NCBI RefSeq assembly: GCF_008014675.1
Contig: NZ_VOXD01000015.1
Coordinates: 26,096 to 90,095 of the forward strand
Length of the DNA stretch: 64,000 nucleotides
Source of the DNA: Neolewinella aurantiaca
GTDB taxonomy: Bacteria > Bacteroidota > Bacteroidia > Chitinophagales > Saprospiraceae
Direction of reading: 5' to 3'
Position numbers and translations under genes: made by a program
Part shown: positions 33,484 through 42,133 of the stretch, piece after piece
How the letters are laid out: every line of letters starts with the position of its first letter
Numbering within the stretch: position 1 is the stretch's first letter
Notes under the pieces: model-generated
Told to the model about the DNA's origin: nothing
The model's database searches: none
What the model saw: only the letters and a program-made list of their open reading frames with translations

Positions 33484-35973
33484 TTAAAACCTGATGCTCA
33501 GCCCACCACCGTATCCAAAGCGGTTATCGTAGCTCCCCATCAGCGAAAAGTTCCGGCCCAGCATGTACTCCATGCCGGCACTCCAAACAGTTTCGCCCTC
33601 GTAATCCGTGTTGCTGTCTTCACGACCTACTACACCGAAATCCGCTTGGTACTCGTAGTAGCCAAAGGCGGATAAGCGCGGGAATAACATGATACTACGG
33701 CCAATACCAATGCGCGGCCGCAGCTTATTATCTACCCGCATATCGATGTTGAACAAGTAAGGGCTCAGCCACCGAACACCAGCTACCGCTGTGATCGATG
33801 GATCGTCGAAGCTCTCCTCTACGCTATTCTCTACGTTGACACCACCAAATACCCGAACCCAGTCATAGAGGTAACGCTCATAGGATATCTCGGCCTCGAA
33901 GTTCTTATTGTAACCATACTCCACATTCAAATTGAACTGGTTACGGATGTTGGAAGAAGTAAGGCTAAGACCACTCATGTGGGAAGCAACATCCGCCATT
34001 CCCCAGGTGTAAAACTGATCGGTTTCCGCGATAAGGTGGCTCAGGGGCGCGTCTGCTAAACGCTCGTCGCGCGGAGTATCGTAGCTGAAAATACGCGCCA
34101 TACCGCCCATCATGTGGTAAAGGATATGGCAGTGGAAAAACCAGTCGCCGTATTCATCCCCGTAAAATTCGATGGTGACTTCCTGCATCGGCGCTACGTT
34201 AACCGTGTGCTTCAGCGGTGAGTATTCGCCGTTTTCATTGATCACCCGAAAGAAGTGCCCGTGGAGGTGCATCGGGTGGTGCATCATCGTCAGGTTGTTA
34301 AACGTGACGCGGGTTACTTCATTCGCTTTGATCTTGATTTTATCCGTCTCGGCCAAACCTACACCGTTAAAGCTCCAGACGTAGCGGTTCATGTTCCCCG
34401 TCAGGTTCAACAGTATTTCCGTCACCGGCGCATCCGGCGCATAGGCCGTTTTATCTGGCGATCGCAGGTAGCTGTAGTCAAAGGCTCTTCCCATCATCTC
34501 TGCCGGTGGCATCATACCATCTTTCCCTTTATTCATACCGGGCATCTGGCCGTGGTCCATGCCTGCCATTCCTGGGTGCTCCTTTTTATCCATTTTCTGT
34601 CTACCCATCATGTCCGTGTGCTCTTCAGGGCTCATATTGCCGTGATCCATACCCTCCATTTTCGGCATTTTCTCTTTGCCCATCTTCATCGAATCAGCAG
34701 GTATGTTCATATCATCCATCTTACCTTCTGCCATCTTCATACCGGCCCTATCCATTGGTTCTGTTTTCTGATCGCCCATCTTCATGCCGCCCATTTTGCC
34801 GTCCGACATATCCATCTGCATCCCGTATTTCTCCTTGATCTCGTAGCGTTCGTCTTTACCGGGATTAGCCTTCAGCGCCGGAGCCCCCATCCGCATATCC
34901 ATCTTTGCCATCATCTTCATCATCCCGATCTTATCGGGACGGGGAATCTCCATGGCGGGGTACAGCTGGCCGGTACCGACTGTTGTCACCGCCTTGCCTG
35001 AGCCATCGAAGGCGGAGGCTTTTACCTCAAGTTTTCCATCGTCCGGGATCGTGACAATGAAATCGTAAGTCTCGGCATTCCCGATCAGGGTCTTATTCTT
35101 TTCCACGGGAACTACGTCCAGGCCGTCTGCGGAAACCAATAATGGGGGCGGCCCACCAAACGTCAGCCAGAAATAGGAGGACGCCGCGCCGTTGATGATG
35201 CGCAGACGTACCCGCTCACCGGGCTTGAAGTCCGGATTCTCCGAACTGCTCTCCCCATTAATCAGGAAAGCAGAATAATAAATATCAGCAATATCAGCTC
35301 CTTCCATGCGCTGTCGCCAGAAATTGAGTTGAGCACCAAGGCCTCCCCGGGCAATCACCCGGTTTAACGGTGTCGCGGTCCCTTTTTTAATGCCGTACCA
35401 CTCGTTGCCTCGTTTAAGGTTTTTAAGTACGCTGGCTGGCTTCTCGTCCGTCCAGTCTGATAGCATCAACACCAGGTCTTTGTCATACTCCAGATTCGTT
35501 TTCTTTGGCTCGATCACGATGGAACCATACACGCCGCTTTGTTCCTGGAGCATCGTATGCGAATGATACCAGTAGGTGCCAGATTGCTTCAACGCAAATT
35601 CATACACAAAGCTTTCCCCGGGTTTAATCGGTGGCGTATTAAGATAAGGAACACCATCGTAGTAATTGGGTAACAGGAGGCCATGCCAGTGTACGGAGGT
35701 CTCCATTTCCATATTATTTATCACCGTGATCCGCGCAAATTCTCCCTCTTTAAAGCGGAGCACCGGACCGGGAATGCCGCCGTTAACCGTCATTCCCATA
35801 ACGGGTTTCCCCGTAATATTTACGGTTTTGGACGCTATTACCAACTCGTACTCATGAACGGGAAGATTATTGGGGTTACCTTCCAGGGAGCCCTCCGGCG
35901 TAAACCCGATTTGTTGGGCAAACACTACAAATGGCAATAAGAAGAACAGAAAAATTGAAGCCAGAAATTTCAT
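33484..35973 (-). CDS. Multicopper oxidase fused to CopB-type barrel
   Basis: 829 residues from MKFLASIFLFFLLPF; an earlier ATG at 36015 is unlikely because it precedes the signal peptide. Three cupredoxin domains with all copper sites: HWHG (~95), YWYHSHTM (~133), HHPMHLHGHFF (~565), FHCHILYHMMGGM (~612). Between ~360 and 500 is a Met/Asp/His/Lys-rich insert with repeated MGxxKM, MDHGNMS and MAGMDHGQMPGM units, as in CopA/PcoA oxidases that bind many Cu ions. After ~640 the rest (TDQFYTWGMADV …, ELSYERYLYDWVRVFGGVN, final GGLSIRF) resembles the outer-membrane CopB/PcoB barrel. Predicted role: periplasmic Cu(I) oxidation. Confidence 0.9.
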   Translation of the reverse strand: MKFLASIFLFFLLPFVVFAQQIGFTPEGSLEGNPNNLPVHEYELVIASKTVNITGKPVMGMTVNGGIPGPVLRFKEGEFARITVINNMEMETSVHWHGLLLPNYYDGVPYLNTPPIKPGESFVYEFALKQSGTYWYHSHTMLQEQSGVYGSIVIEPKKTNLEYDKDLVLMLSDWTDEKPASVLKNLKRGNEWYGIKKGTATPLNRVIARGGLGAQLNFWRQRMEGADIADIYYSAFLINGESSSENPDFKPGERVRLRIINGAASSYFWLTFGGPPPLLVSADGLDVVPVEKNKTLIGNAETYDFIVTIPDDGKLEVKASAFDGSGKAVTTVGTGQLYPAMEIPRPDKIGMMKMMAKMDMRMGAPALKANPGKDERYEIKEKYGMQMDMSDGKMGGMKMGDQKTEPMDRAGMKMAEGKMDDMNIPADSMKMGKEKMPKMEGMDHGNMSPEEHTDMMGRQKMDKKEHPGMAGMDHGQMPGMNKGKDGMMPPAEMMGRAFDYSYLRSPDKTAYAPDAPVTEILLNLTGNMNRYVWSFNGVGLAETDKIKIKANEVTRVTFNNLTMMHHPMHLHGHFFRVINENGEYSPLKHTVNVAPMQEVTIEFYGDEYGDWFFHCHILYHMMGGMARIFSYDTPRDERLADAPLSHLIAETDQFYTWGMADVASHMSGLSLTSSNIRNQFNLNVEYGYNKNFEAEISYERYLYDWVRVFGGVNVENSVEESFDDPSITAVAGVRWLSPYLFNIDMRVDNKLRPRIGIGRSIMLFPRLSAFGYYEYQADFGVVGREDSNTDYEGETVWSAGMEYMLGRNFSLMGSYDNRFGYGGGLSIRF

Positions 35974-36042
35974 AATATATAGTTTAAAACAAGTGGCCGG
36001 CAGGAAGCCGGCCACTTTAATTTACCCTTACGATGGGTAGGT

Positions 36043-36165
36043 TTACGCAGCCATGCTCCGGCACGCTTCAGCGCACTTCTTACAGTGGTCGTGTGCATCG
36101 CACAACTCAGCGCAGTAATCACACACCTTGGCACACACAAGGCGCAGTGCCCTTTGGCTAACTTA
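36043..36165 (-). pseudogene. Four-helix Cys-rich copper-binding protein, remnant
   Basis: In the minus frame ending at TAA 36045-36043 one reads VCAKVCDYCAELC, DAHDHCKKCAEACRSMAA. Regular C-x3-C-x2-C-x3-C spacing is that of the DUF326/Csp-like four-helix copper-storage family. Upstream in this frame there is a stop after about ten codons, so only the last two helices remain. Overlapping reading frames in this region have no merit. A short peptide could still be made from a GTG or TTG start. Confidence 0.6.
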
Positions 36166-36183
36166 CTGTCGACAGACACCGGG

Positions 36184-36675
36184 CTAATCTTGATTTTCCA
36201 GTCGATAAATCATCTTCTTCATCTCAGCAATCTCTCGCTCTTGTGCTTCAATTATCTCTTCCGCCAGTTTTATCGCCTCAGGGTCTTTAAGGTGCGCTTT
36301 CTGGCTCACCATAATAGCTATACTGTGGTGAGGGATCATCGCCTTCATCCATTGCACATCGCTTACGAAAGTTTGTTGACGCAGGCCGGCAAGGGACAAG
36401 ACAAAAGCTAGCACGGATACACCAAGAATTACGTAGTTCCAGATTTTATTCTTGTACATCCCCCACATGAAAAGTAGCATGGTGAAAGCCATTGCCGCAA
36501 TCATCAGTAGCGTCATGTAAGTACGGGAAGGAGCCAGATAGATATGGTCCATTTTATCTACGCTCAAGTACATCACGGCGTACATGATGACGAAAGAAGT
36601 CGCCATCATGATGCCAAATTTGAGGTAGGGGTTCATCCCTTTTTCATCGTTCATTTCCTTGTCGTGATTCATCAT
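36184..36675 (-). CDS. DUF305 family membrane protein
   Basis: 163 residues. Met/Lys/Glu-rich start, three membrane helices (FGIMMATSFVIMYAVMYL; YMTLLMIAAMAFTMLLFMWGMY; VILGVSVLAFVLSLAG) and a C-terminal DUF305 part: MKAMIPHHSIAIMVSQKA, EAIKLAEEIIEAQEREIAEM. The HH-x-A motif of this ferritin-like family is thought to bind metal. It accompanies copper oxidases in many bacteria. Same strand as the oxidase. Confidence 0.85.
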   Translation of the reverse strand: MMNHDKEMNDEKGMNPYLKFGIMMATSFVIMYAVMYLSVDKMDHIYLAPSRTYMTLLMIAAMAFTMLLFMWGMYKNKIWNYVILGVSVLAFVLSLAGLRQQTFVSDVQWMKAMIPHHSIAIMVSQKAHLKDPEAIKLAEEIIEAQEREIAEMKKMIYRLENQD

Positions 36676-36768
36676 TGTTGGGTGGGTTAATACGTAAAAC
36701 TGAAATTATTAGGGGCGCGGCCGCAGGTGCGGAGCTGGTTTGAAGAAGCAGTGTGGAAGGGCCAGGTT

Positions 36769-37332
36769 TTATTTTATCTCTGCCACGACCTTTCCACACT
36801 TCAGCATTTTATCGCCATAGTAAGGGTTGCGAATGTCAGACACATCGGAGAACCAATCTCCTCCCGCACCGTCGAAGGCCATCGGACAGTGCTGCTTGTA
36901 AATGACGCCGTCGGTAATGCCATCGGTAAAAAGTGGTTCCAGTCCGGTTGTCAGTTCGGCAAAAGTGGATCGAACACCTTCAAGGTCTTCTGCATCTGCC
37001 ACTTTCTGGGCAAGGTCGCGGAGTGCTGGCTTATCATTGCCAAAAGCCTCGGCCAGGTTACCGGCTGCAGATGTGGCGTCGTCAGCATCACTGTTAACCA
37101 GTGCCATCTGTAACTTCAGGTAGTACTGGTAAATGGTTGCAGTAATCCCGTCCGCGAAGGTGGCGTCAAAGGCATCAGGAGTAGCGGCCTTTTCCGCTTT
37201 CACCTCTTCAGGGGTATTGAGTTCAACATCTGTATGATTCGCCATCTCAGTAGCATGATCCGTATTGGTTCCGCTATTGCAAGCCTGTAAAATGGCTAGA
37301 GCAAGGAGTAGTAAAATGGTTTGTAGTTTCAT
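36769..37332 (-). CDS. DUF3347 lipoprotein 1
   Basis: 187 residues from MKLQTILLLLALAILQAC (lipobox LQAC). The DUF3347 domain spans ~60-187: ITATIYQYYLKLQMALVNSDADDA, a central helical pair, and the terminal signature KQHCPMAFDGAGGDWFSD … IRNPYYGDKMLKCG. Conserved His/Cys/Met (HCPMAF, MLKCG) suggest Cu(I) binding. The same domain occurs at 38072 and at the C-terminus of the CusB-like adaptor, where it may accept or deliver copper. Confidence 0.88.
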   Translation of the reverse strand: MKLQTILLLLALAILQACNSGTNTDHATEMANHTDVELNTPEEVKAEKAATPDAFDATFADGITATIYQYYLKLQMALVNSDADDATSAAGNLAEAFGNDKPALRDLAQKVADAEDLEGVRSTFAELTTGLEPLFTDGITDGVIYKQHCPMAFDGAGGDWFSDVSDIRNPYYGDKMLKCGKVVAEIK

Positions 37333-37415
37333 TTTCTTTTGTTTTTTTATAAAAGGCAATCGTCAGCAACCGTGTTCTTGTCACATTTTGCATGGACTGT
37401 TCTAATTATGATATT

Positions 37416-37982
37416 TTAGAGTTTGTCAATAGGTCGAGGCTTATAATCACCCTTAGCTCGGAAACCGCTGGGCGTTTCTCCTGTCAGTTTTCGGAAGGAG
37501 GCGGAGAAATGACCTGGTGATTTATACTTAAGTCTCTTTGCTACTGCCTTAATATTGATGTTCGTTTGAAACAGCAATCGCTTTGCTCGTTCTATCCGGT
37601 GTAGCTGGTAGAACTCTTCGATCGTTCGCTTTTCCGAACAGGAAAAATGGCGACTTAGGTAGCTGTAACTCAACTCCACTTGCCGTACGATAATCTCGGA
37701 AAGGGGAATGTCTGTTGTCGCCAGATCATCGTACACGTATTCAATGACGACACCCTTTACCTGAGCGACAAGGTTATGACCGTCTTGCCTCAGACGTAGT
37801 CCTACATTCCTCAAAGCGTCGGATATGCCTTGCAATGGGGCATTATCCGCCGGTGACAGTGTCCGGACGTACCCTAGTTCAATTTCAAGTACCCTCCAGT
37901 CAGCTTCTTCCAAGATCCGCTCGACAGCCATAACACAGCGATAGCAGACCATGTCATCGATGTACAATGTTTGTTCTTTCAT
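37416..37982 (-). CDS. AraC-family regulator with HMA-like N-terminus (1)
   Basis: 188 residues from MKEQTLYIDDM; the upstream 25 codons look non-coding. Residues 1-~70 resemble an HMA fold with a CxxC: DMVCYRCVMAVERILEE. The C-terminal ~100 residues are an AraC HTH pair: VELSYSYLSRHFSCSEKRTIEEFYQLHRIERAKRLL, then IKAVAKRLKYKSPGHFSASFRKLTGETPSGF. A Cu(I)-sensing activator of the flanking copper genes is inferred; the combination recurs at 39651. Confidence 0.85.
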   Translation of the reverse strand: MKEQTLYIDDMVCYRCVMAVERILEEADWRVLEIELGYVRTLSPADNAPLQGISDALRNVGLRLRQDGHNLVAQVKGVVIEYVYDDLATTDIPLSEIIVRQVELSYSYLSRHFSCSEKRTIEEFYQLHRIERAKRLLFQTNINIKAVAKRLKYKSPGHFSASFRKLTGETPSGFRAKGDYKPRPIDKL

Positions 37983-38071
37983 TTCCGTGATGATTTGCCG
38001 ATAAATAAAAGCGTGTAAAAGCCCCACCGGCAAGACAAGTGCCTGCCGGAAGGGCAACTATCACACTCACT

Positions 38072-38656
38072 TTATTCTATCGTTTCCATCACTCGGCCAC
38101 ACTTCAGCATCCGGTCGCCGAAGTAGGGGTTACGAACCGCCTCCGTGTCGCTTAACCAATCACCTCCGGCGTTATTGAAAGCCATCGGACAATGTTGCAA
38201 GTAGAGTTCCGTATCGTTCCCACCAAAACGCTTAATGGCACCGGCCAGCGGTGCGGACATGGCGGAAAAGGCCTGCCGTACATCTTCCAGGCCCTTAGCT
38301 GCAACTGCTGTTTCGGTTACAGATTTTAGCTGATTTAAATACCCCATCCATTCCATATGGGCATCGCCCGTAACCAGCTTCATGTCGACGGAAGCGAGCG
38401 CAAGCTGCATAGACGCAGCGGCACTTTTTGCGGTACCTGCATCTGATTTAACCAACGCGTCTTTTATGCGGAGGTACTCCTGCGTAACGTTGCTCAACTG
38501 AGCCTGAAAGACACTATTGGTTGCTGCACCACTAGCTTCCCCGTGGTGATGCGCCGACTCAGCACCATGGGCTTTAGTATGAACGGCCTGGCTATTACAA
38601 GCCGTTGCGAAAAAGCCTAGGAAGGCAAATAGGAAAAATGATTTGAAGAAATTCAT
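38072..38656 (-). CDS. DUF3347 lipoprotein 2
   Basis: 194 residues; signal MNFFKSFFLFAFLGFFATAC with lipobox, His-rich HTKAHGAESAHHHGE, then DUF3347: QEYLRIKDALVKSDAGTAKS, the MEWMG-type block DAHMEWMGYLNQLKSV, and LQHCPMAFNNAGGDWLSD … VRNPYFGDRMLKCG. Close relative of the gene at 36769 and of the cusB C-terminus. Adjacent to the HMA-AraC regulator with a 89-bp gap. Confidence 0.88.
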   Translation of the reverse strand: MNFFKSFFLFAFLGFFATACNSQAVHTKAHGAESAHHHGEASGAATNSVFQAQLSNVTQEYLRIKDALVKSDAGTAKSAAASMQLALASVDMKLVTGDAHMEWMGYLNQLKSVTETAVAAKGLEDVRQAFSAMSAPLAGAIKRFGGNDTELYLQHCPMAFNNAGGDWLSDTEAVRNPYFGDRMLKCGRVMETIE

Positions 38657-38872
38657 GCTTCGATGAACTATGAGAAAATTACCGTAATTGTTACTTCTCG
38701 GATTTGATAAGATTTATTTTTGAACTAAAAGCCTCGATTGCTGGAGGTAGCTCTTCGTTCGCAAGGCGAACGAAAAAGTTTAGGATCTAGCCAGCAGAGA
38801 CGATCCATTCCGGTCACTCATTTGGCCCTTTCCAGATACAATCCACCTTATGAATTGCACCATACATCAATA

Positions 38873-39292
38873 TCAAATCAAATACACCTGCCACTCGCTC
38901 TTCACGTCAACTACGAGCGGAGGCGGTCGATAATTTTCAAGTTTACCTAATTTACGCGGACGCGCAGCGGTCGCTATCTCCGGAAATAGGAGAAGTGGTA
39001 GGTATGGAGAAGCAATTGACGATAATGGCAAGTCTCCGGAGGTTTCAACCTCTCTATCTTCATCCAATTGGACATAGTCAAATTCGTCACCACAACAGTT
39101 CTTTCGTTTTACCTCACTTCCCTCTTTAGGGTGTGACGGGCAAGACTCCGTCTTTTCAGCGTGGCAGCTTTCAGCCGTGCCAAAAATGGCAAACGACTTC
39201 AACTCTCCCCCACAATAATGCCGACTCACCGGTACTCCGACGGAGCCGACGAGCACGTTGAAAGCCAACAATAAGGAGAGTATTTTATTCAC
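38873..39292 (-). CDS. HYC_CC_PP family protein 1
   Basis: 139 residues. Signal segment, then the three family marks: SRHYCGGELKSFAIFG (HYC), KRKNCCGDEF (CC) and LENYRPPPLVV (PP). Cys/His residues ESCHAEKTESCPSH lie between them. Found in Bacteroidota beside Cus-type exporters; a periplasmic copper-binding role is inferred. A second member is at 49136. Confidence 0.82.
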   Translation of the reverse strand: MNKILSLLLAFNVLVGSVGVPVSRHYCGGELKSFAIFGTAESCHAEKTESCPSHPKEGSEVKRKNCCGDEFDYVQLDEDREVETSGDLPLSSIASPYLPLLLFPEIATAARPRKLGKLENYRPPPLVVDVKSEWQVYLI

Positions 39293-39356
39293 TTAAAAGC
39301 TTATTTCTTAGTTAGAAAGAAGGAGAATCATCGGCTAACGGATCGTTGCTCCAGAA

Positions 39357-39560
39357 CTAAGCAACTGGCTCAGCCACGTATCCAGCGTCAGCAACAACCG
39401 CCCGGACTTCATCCGCCGTCAGTACTTCCGTCTCTACGGTCAATGTACGTTCAGGGCTTTTCAAATCGACTTCCCATTGCTTAATGGCTTCGTTTCCATC
39501 AAGCGCTGGTGTAACTCCGCGCAAGCAGCCACCACAGTTGATATTGGTTTTAAATTTCAT
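39357..39560 (-). CDS. Cytosolic HMA-domain copper chaperone
   Basis: 67 residues from MKFKTNINCGGCLRGVTPAL. One ferredoxin-like HMA domain with a CGGC metal site (residues 9-12) and the distal DEVRAVVADAGYVAE helix and strand. No signal peptide. CopZ-like role: carries Cu(I) to the ATPases or to the regulator. Two further ATGs lie just upstream. Confidence 0.85.
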   Translation of the reverse strand: MKFKTNINCGGCLRGVTPALDGNEAIKQWEVDLKSPERTLTVETEVLTADEVRAVVADAGYVAEPVA

Positions 39561-39650
39561 CGTAGTCATAAGGCACACTTTTTAGTTTGTAATGCAAAGT
39601 ACGGGCCCTAACCTCCCTTACTCGTTATAGTATTCTGGTCAATATTTACA

Positions 39651-40229
39651 TCATTCCGCGTTTCCAAGCGCATCCAAAGAGCGTCGATCTGGGTCTTTCA
39701 ACTTCCGAAACGCTGTCGGAGTCATCCCCGTCTCCCGTTTAAACTGACCGGATAGATGAGCCGTACTGCTGTAGTCCAGATCAAAAGCAATCTCACTTAA
39801 ATTTTCCTCCCCGTAAGTCAGTAACTCCTTCACCCGCTCGATCTTCTGCCGGATAAGAAATCGCTCGATGGTTTGCCCTTCGTGGCCAGAGAAAAGTTTT
39901 GACAGCGTCGCGTAATTCTGCCGCAATTCCCGGGACAAGTAGTCAGATAGATTCTCCTCCGTCGGCTTGCTGTTCTGGTTTCGGACATGATCGATGATCA
40001 ACGCCTTGATCTGCTCTACCTGCTGATCTTCAGCGTCCAGTAGCAACTCAAACCCGTTCTCTTTCAGCACTTCGGCAATACGTCGGACGCCCCCCTCATC
40101 CGGAGGAGTGGCATAAGTCACCGTCCCCATCCCCACCGCTTCCGGCGGGTAGCCAGCAGCAGTCAGCTCTTCCCGAACAACACGGATGCACCGCGGACAA
40201 ACAATGTTCTTGATCTTCAGTATTGGCAT
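39651..40229 (-). CDS. AraC-family regulator with HMA-like N-terminus (2)
   Basis: 192 residues. N-terminus MPILKIKNIVCPRCIRVVREELTAAG is an HMA-like fold with CPRC. The C-terminal AraC part has SDYLSRELRQNYATLSKLFSGHEGQTIERFLIRQKIERVKELL and SEIAFDLDYSSTAHLSGQFKRETGMTPTAFR. A stand-alone metal-binding N-domain joined to an AraC effector is a Bacteroidota pattern; here there are two within 3 kb, each beside a copper-binding protein gene. Its start is 12 bp from the DUF6503 gene stop. Confidence 0.85.
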   Translation of the reverse strand: MPILKIKNIVCPRCIRVVREELTAAGYPPEAVGMGTVTYATPPDEGGVRRIAEVLKENGFELLLDAEDQQVEQIKALIIDHVRNQNSKPTEENLSDYLSRELRQNYATLSKLFSGHEGQTIERFLIRQKIERVKELLTYGEENLSEIAFDLDYSSTAHLSGQFKRETGMTPTAFRKLKDPDRRSLDALGNAE

Positions 40230-40240
40230 CGTTTCTTCGT

Positions 40241-41113
40241 TTATTGGTTAATTACCGCACCACCACGTTGCCGGTCCTCGCGAACCTCCAACCTCCGCAC
40301 GTCCTCCAGGTTAATCTCTGAAAGCAGATTCAATTCCCCTGCGTCAAAGCCAGCAGGTAGCTCTTTGATGGAGCGAGCCTTATTTCCCGGCGTATTCCAG
40401 TTATGGTAATCGCGTACGGTAATGCCACCTACTTCGCGTTCGTTATTAGCTTCGCGTAAGCGAGGTGCTTTGCCACCAGGATGAGAATAAGCCAGGTACT
40501 TCAGCTGCCGGGTATCGGGTGTGAACCAGTACATATACTCGTCATCAGCATCCTCTCCACCGTTGTCGGTAGTAAAGGCAATTTCGATCTGGTCTAACAC
40601 CTCGCCTTTGATCGTATCACGGCCCAGGTAAGTCGGGATCACGGCAGGGTCGCTAAGCACCCATGGCATGAAAGCAAAATAAATGACCGAATTAACGGAG
40701 TTACTGTAAGCTTTACGCTTCTTCTCCGTGATGTCCGCGACCTTCCCGTCGATGTATCGTACCAACCCGTCGTTATCCAGTACGTCACGGGTTACTTCGT
40801 TAGTCGTAGAGTCCGTCCACCAACGCTCGTAGGTATAGGTCCCGTTGGTCTGTTGGTAGCGGTACTCCTTATCCCGGAAACGAAAGGCAAAGGCCGCTTC
40901 GTCCATCTCTTCTAGGCCCGCAACTACAATAGCTTCCTCAATGATTGCGCGGGCTTGGCGGTTGGCTTCAGTTTCGGGCGCACGCACCACCGCATCGGCG
41001 GCTATTACCTCCGCCTCTGCAATAGAAGCTGGTTCAGCACAAGCGATGGTAAAACCCAACAGGAAAACCAGGACTAGATAGCGGCAAAGTGCCAAATTTG
41101 AGTTCGTCATCAT
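40241..41113 (-). CDS. DUF6503 family lipoprotein
   Basis: 290 residues. Lipoprotein signal (LVFLLGFTIACAEP). The body resembles outer-membrane-carrier (LolA/DUF6503-type) folds: FRFRDKEYRYQQTNGTYTYER, VLDNDGLVRYIDGKV, YWFTPDTRQLKYLAYS, FDAGELNLLSEINLEDVR. Function unknown. It sits between the regulator and MerP-like genes and is probably coregulated with them. Confidence 0.75.
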   Translation of the reverse strand: MMTNSNLALCRYLVLVFLLGFTIACAEPASIAEAEVIAADAVVRAPETEANRQARAIIEEAIVVAGLEEMDEAAFAFRFRDKEYRYQQTNGTYTYERWWTDSTTNEVTRDVLDNDGLVRYIDGKVADITEKKRKAYSNSVNSVIYFAFMPWVLSDPAVIPTYLGRDTIKGEVLDQIEIAFTTDNGGEDADDEYMYWFTPDTRQLKYLAYSHPGGKAPRLREANNEREVGGITVRDYHNWNTPGNKARSIKELPAGFDAGELNLLSEINLEDVRRLEVREDRQRGGAVINQ

Positions 41114-41195
41114 CAGTTCAATTAGTTATTAAAATCTACCGCTAACCAGCAGTTGGTAGCAGCCGGTTAGCGGTAGAAGGACAAGATTGGAGGGG

Positions 41196-41582
41196 CTACT
41201 TCGTACCCTCTTTTTTAGCACAGCTGGCACCGGCCTTGGGAGCGCAGCAGCCACCGGCCTTTGCTTCTTTAGGTTGGCAGCAGGCCATCAGTTTGGCCTG
41301 CGCATCGGGATTCGGTGCTACATCGTCGGCCTGGTAGCCAGCGTCAGAGATGGCCTGACGTAGCTTGGCTTCGTCTACTTTCTTGCCTTTGTAGGTGACG
41401 GTGACTTGCTTGGTCTCCAGGTCGAGTACGGCCTCTTTAACCCCGTCCAGGGCCGTAAGCTGTTTCTCAATGGATGCCTTGCACATCCCGCACTGGGCAT
41501 TGGTCTGGATGACGAGTGTTTTCGGCGGCGCGGCCATGGCCACGAAGGCAAACACAAGAAGGAGGATGGGAAGAATACGCAT
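41196..41582 (-). CDS. MerP-like periplasmic HMA protein with Cys-rich tail
   Basis: 128 residues. Signal MRILPILLLVFAFVAMAAP, HMA domain with CGMC (TNAQCGMCKASIEKQLTAL, ~28-40), and a C-terminal extension with CCQPKE, GGCCAPK and SCAKK, which adds up to five thiols. Related to MerP and to copper-binding HMA proteins; copper is favoured by context. It lies before the HMBD lipoprotein gene. Confidence 0.85.
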   Translation of the reverse strand: MRILPILLLVFAFVAMAAPPKTLVIQTNAQCGMCKASIEKQLTALDGVKEAVLDLETKQVTVTYKGKKVDEAKLRQAISDAGYQADDVAPNPDAQAKLMACCQPKEAKAGGCCAPKAGASCAKKEGTK

Positions 41583-41719
41583 GGTTAAAATGGTTTATGA
41601 AAGTGAAAGGAAGTCCGGCTCAAATTGTGGGCGCGGACGCGGGTGCAGAGACCGCCGAAGGCAGCAGCGAAGCTCACGTTGAATTAAACAGATTTTCGCT
41701 GACCCCTTACTCCTGTTAT

Positions 41720-41989
41720 TTAGTGCTTGTGTCCGTTATCAGTATGCTCCGCCTGAGCGATGTAATTCATGCCACAAACCGGGCATTCGCCAGGCTTATC
41801 GCTGCCGCTGTCGTCGCAGTGCATCGGGCAGACGTACGCTGAAGTAAACTCCTTGCCCTCTCCGTGCGGAGCAACGGTGGAGGTTTCGGCAGCAGTGTCG
41901 GTGGTCGCAGCGGAATCACCACAAGCCGTGAAGGCGAAGGTGAAAGACAGGACCAGCATCAGGGCGGTCATTGATTTAAGAAAACGCAT
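41720..41989 (-). CDS. Heavy-metal-binding-domain lipoprotein
   Basis: 89 residues from MRFLKSMTALMLVLSF; the upstream frame is non-coding. Lipobox FTAC, then an HMBD: YVCPMHCDDSGSDKPGECPVCGMNYI, the CPMH … CPxCGM site that also precedes CusB in the adjacent gene. It ends in a His-rich tail (HTDNGHKH). Likely a periplasmic or membrane-anchored copper buffer delivering to CusB. Confidence 0.85.
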   Translation of the reverse strand: MRFLKSMTALMLVLSFTFAFTACGDSAATTDTAAETSTVAPHGEGKEFTSAYVCPMHCDDSGSDKPGECPVCGMNYIAQAEHTDNGHKH

Positions 41990-42133
41990 GGTTGAGTGGA
42001 TTTTGGAGCAGTACTCCGGGTAAATAGTTAGTTGTGATCGTCTTTGCCTCAACGGGCATTGTACGCTGCTCATCCGATACATCTTTTAGCCTGGTGTAGC
42101 CGGACAAAAGTTCATCGGATGCGTCAGCGCACT

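Noticed and set aside
34255-35001. Long plus-strand frame rich in His and Arg
   Set aside because: It is the antisense shadow of the Met/Asp-rich segment of the multicopper oxidase, whose copper ligands make the minus-strand frame certain.
35970-36179. Minus-strand 69-codon frame overlapping the oxidase start
   Set aside because: Its frame shows no pattern, whereas a different frame in the same DNA gives regular Cys spacing of a copper-storage protein remnant.
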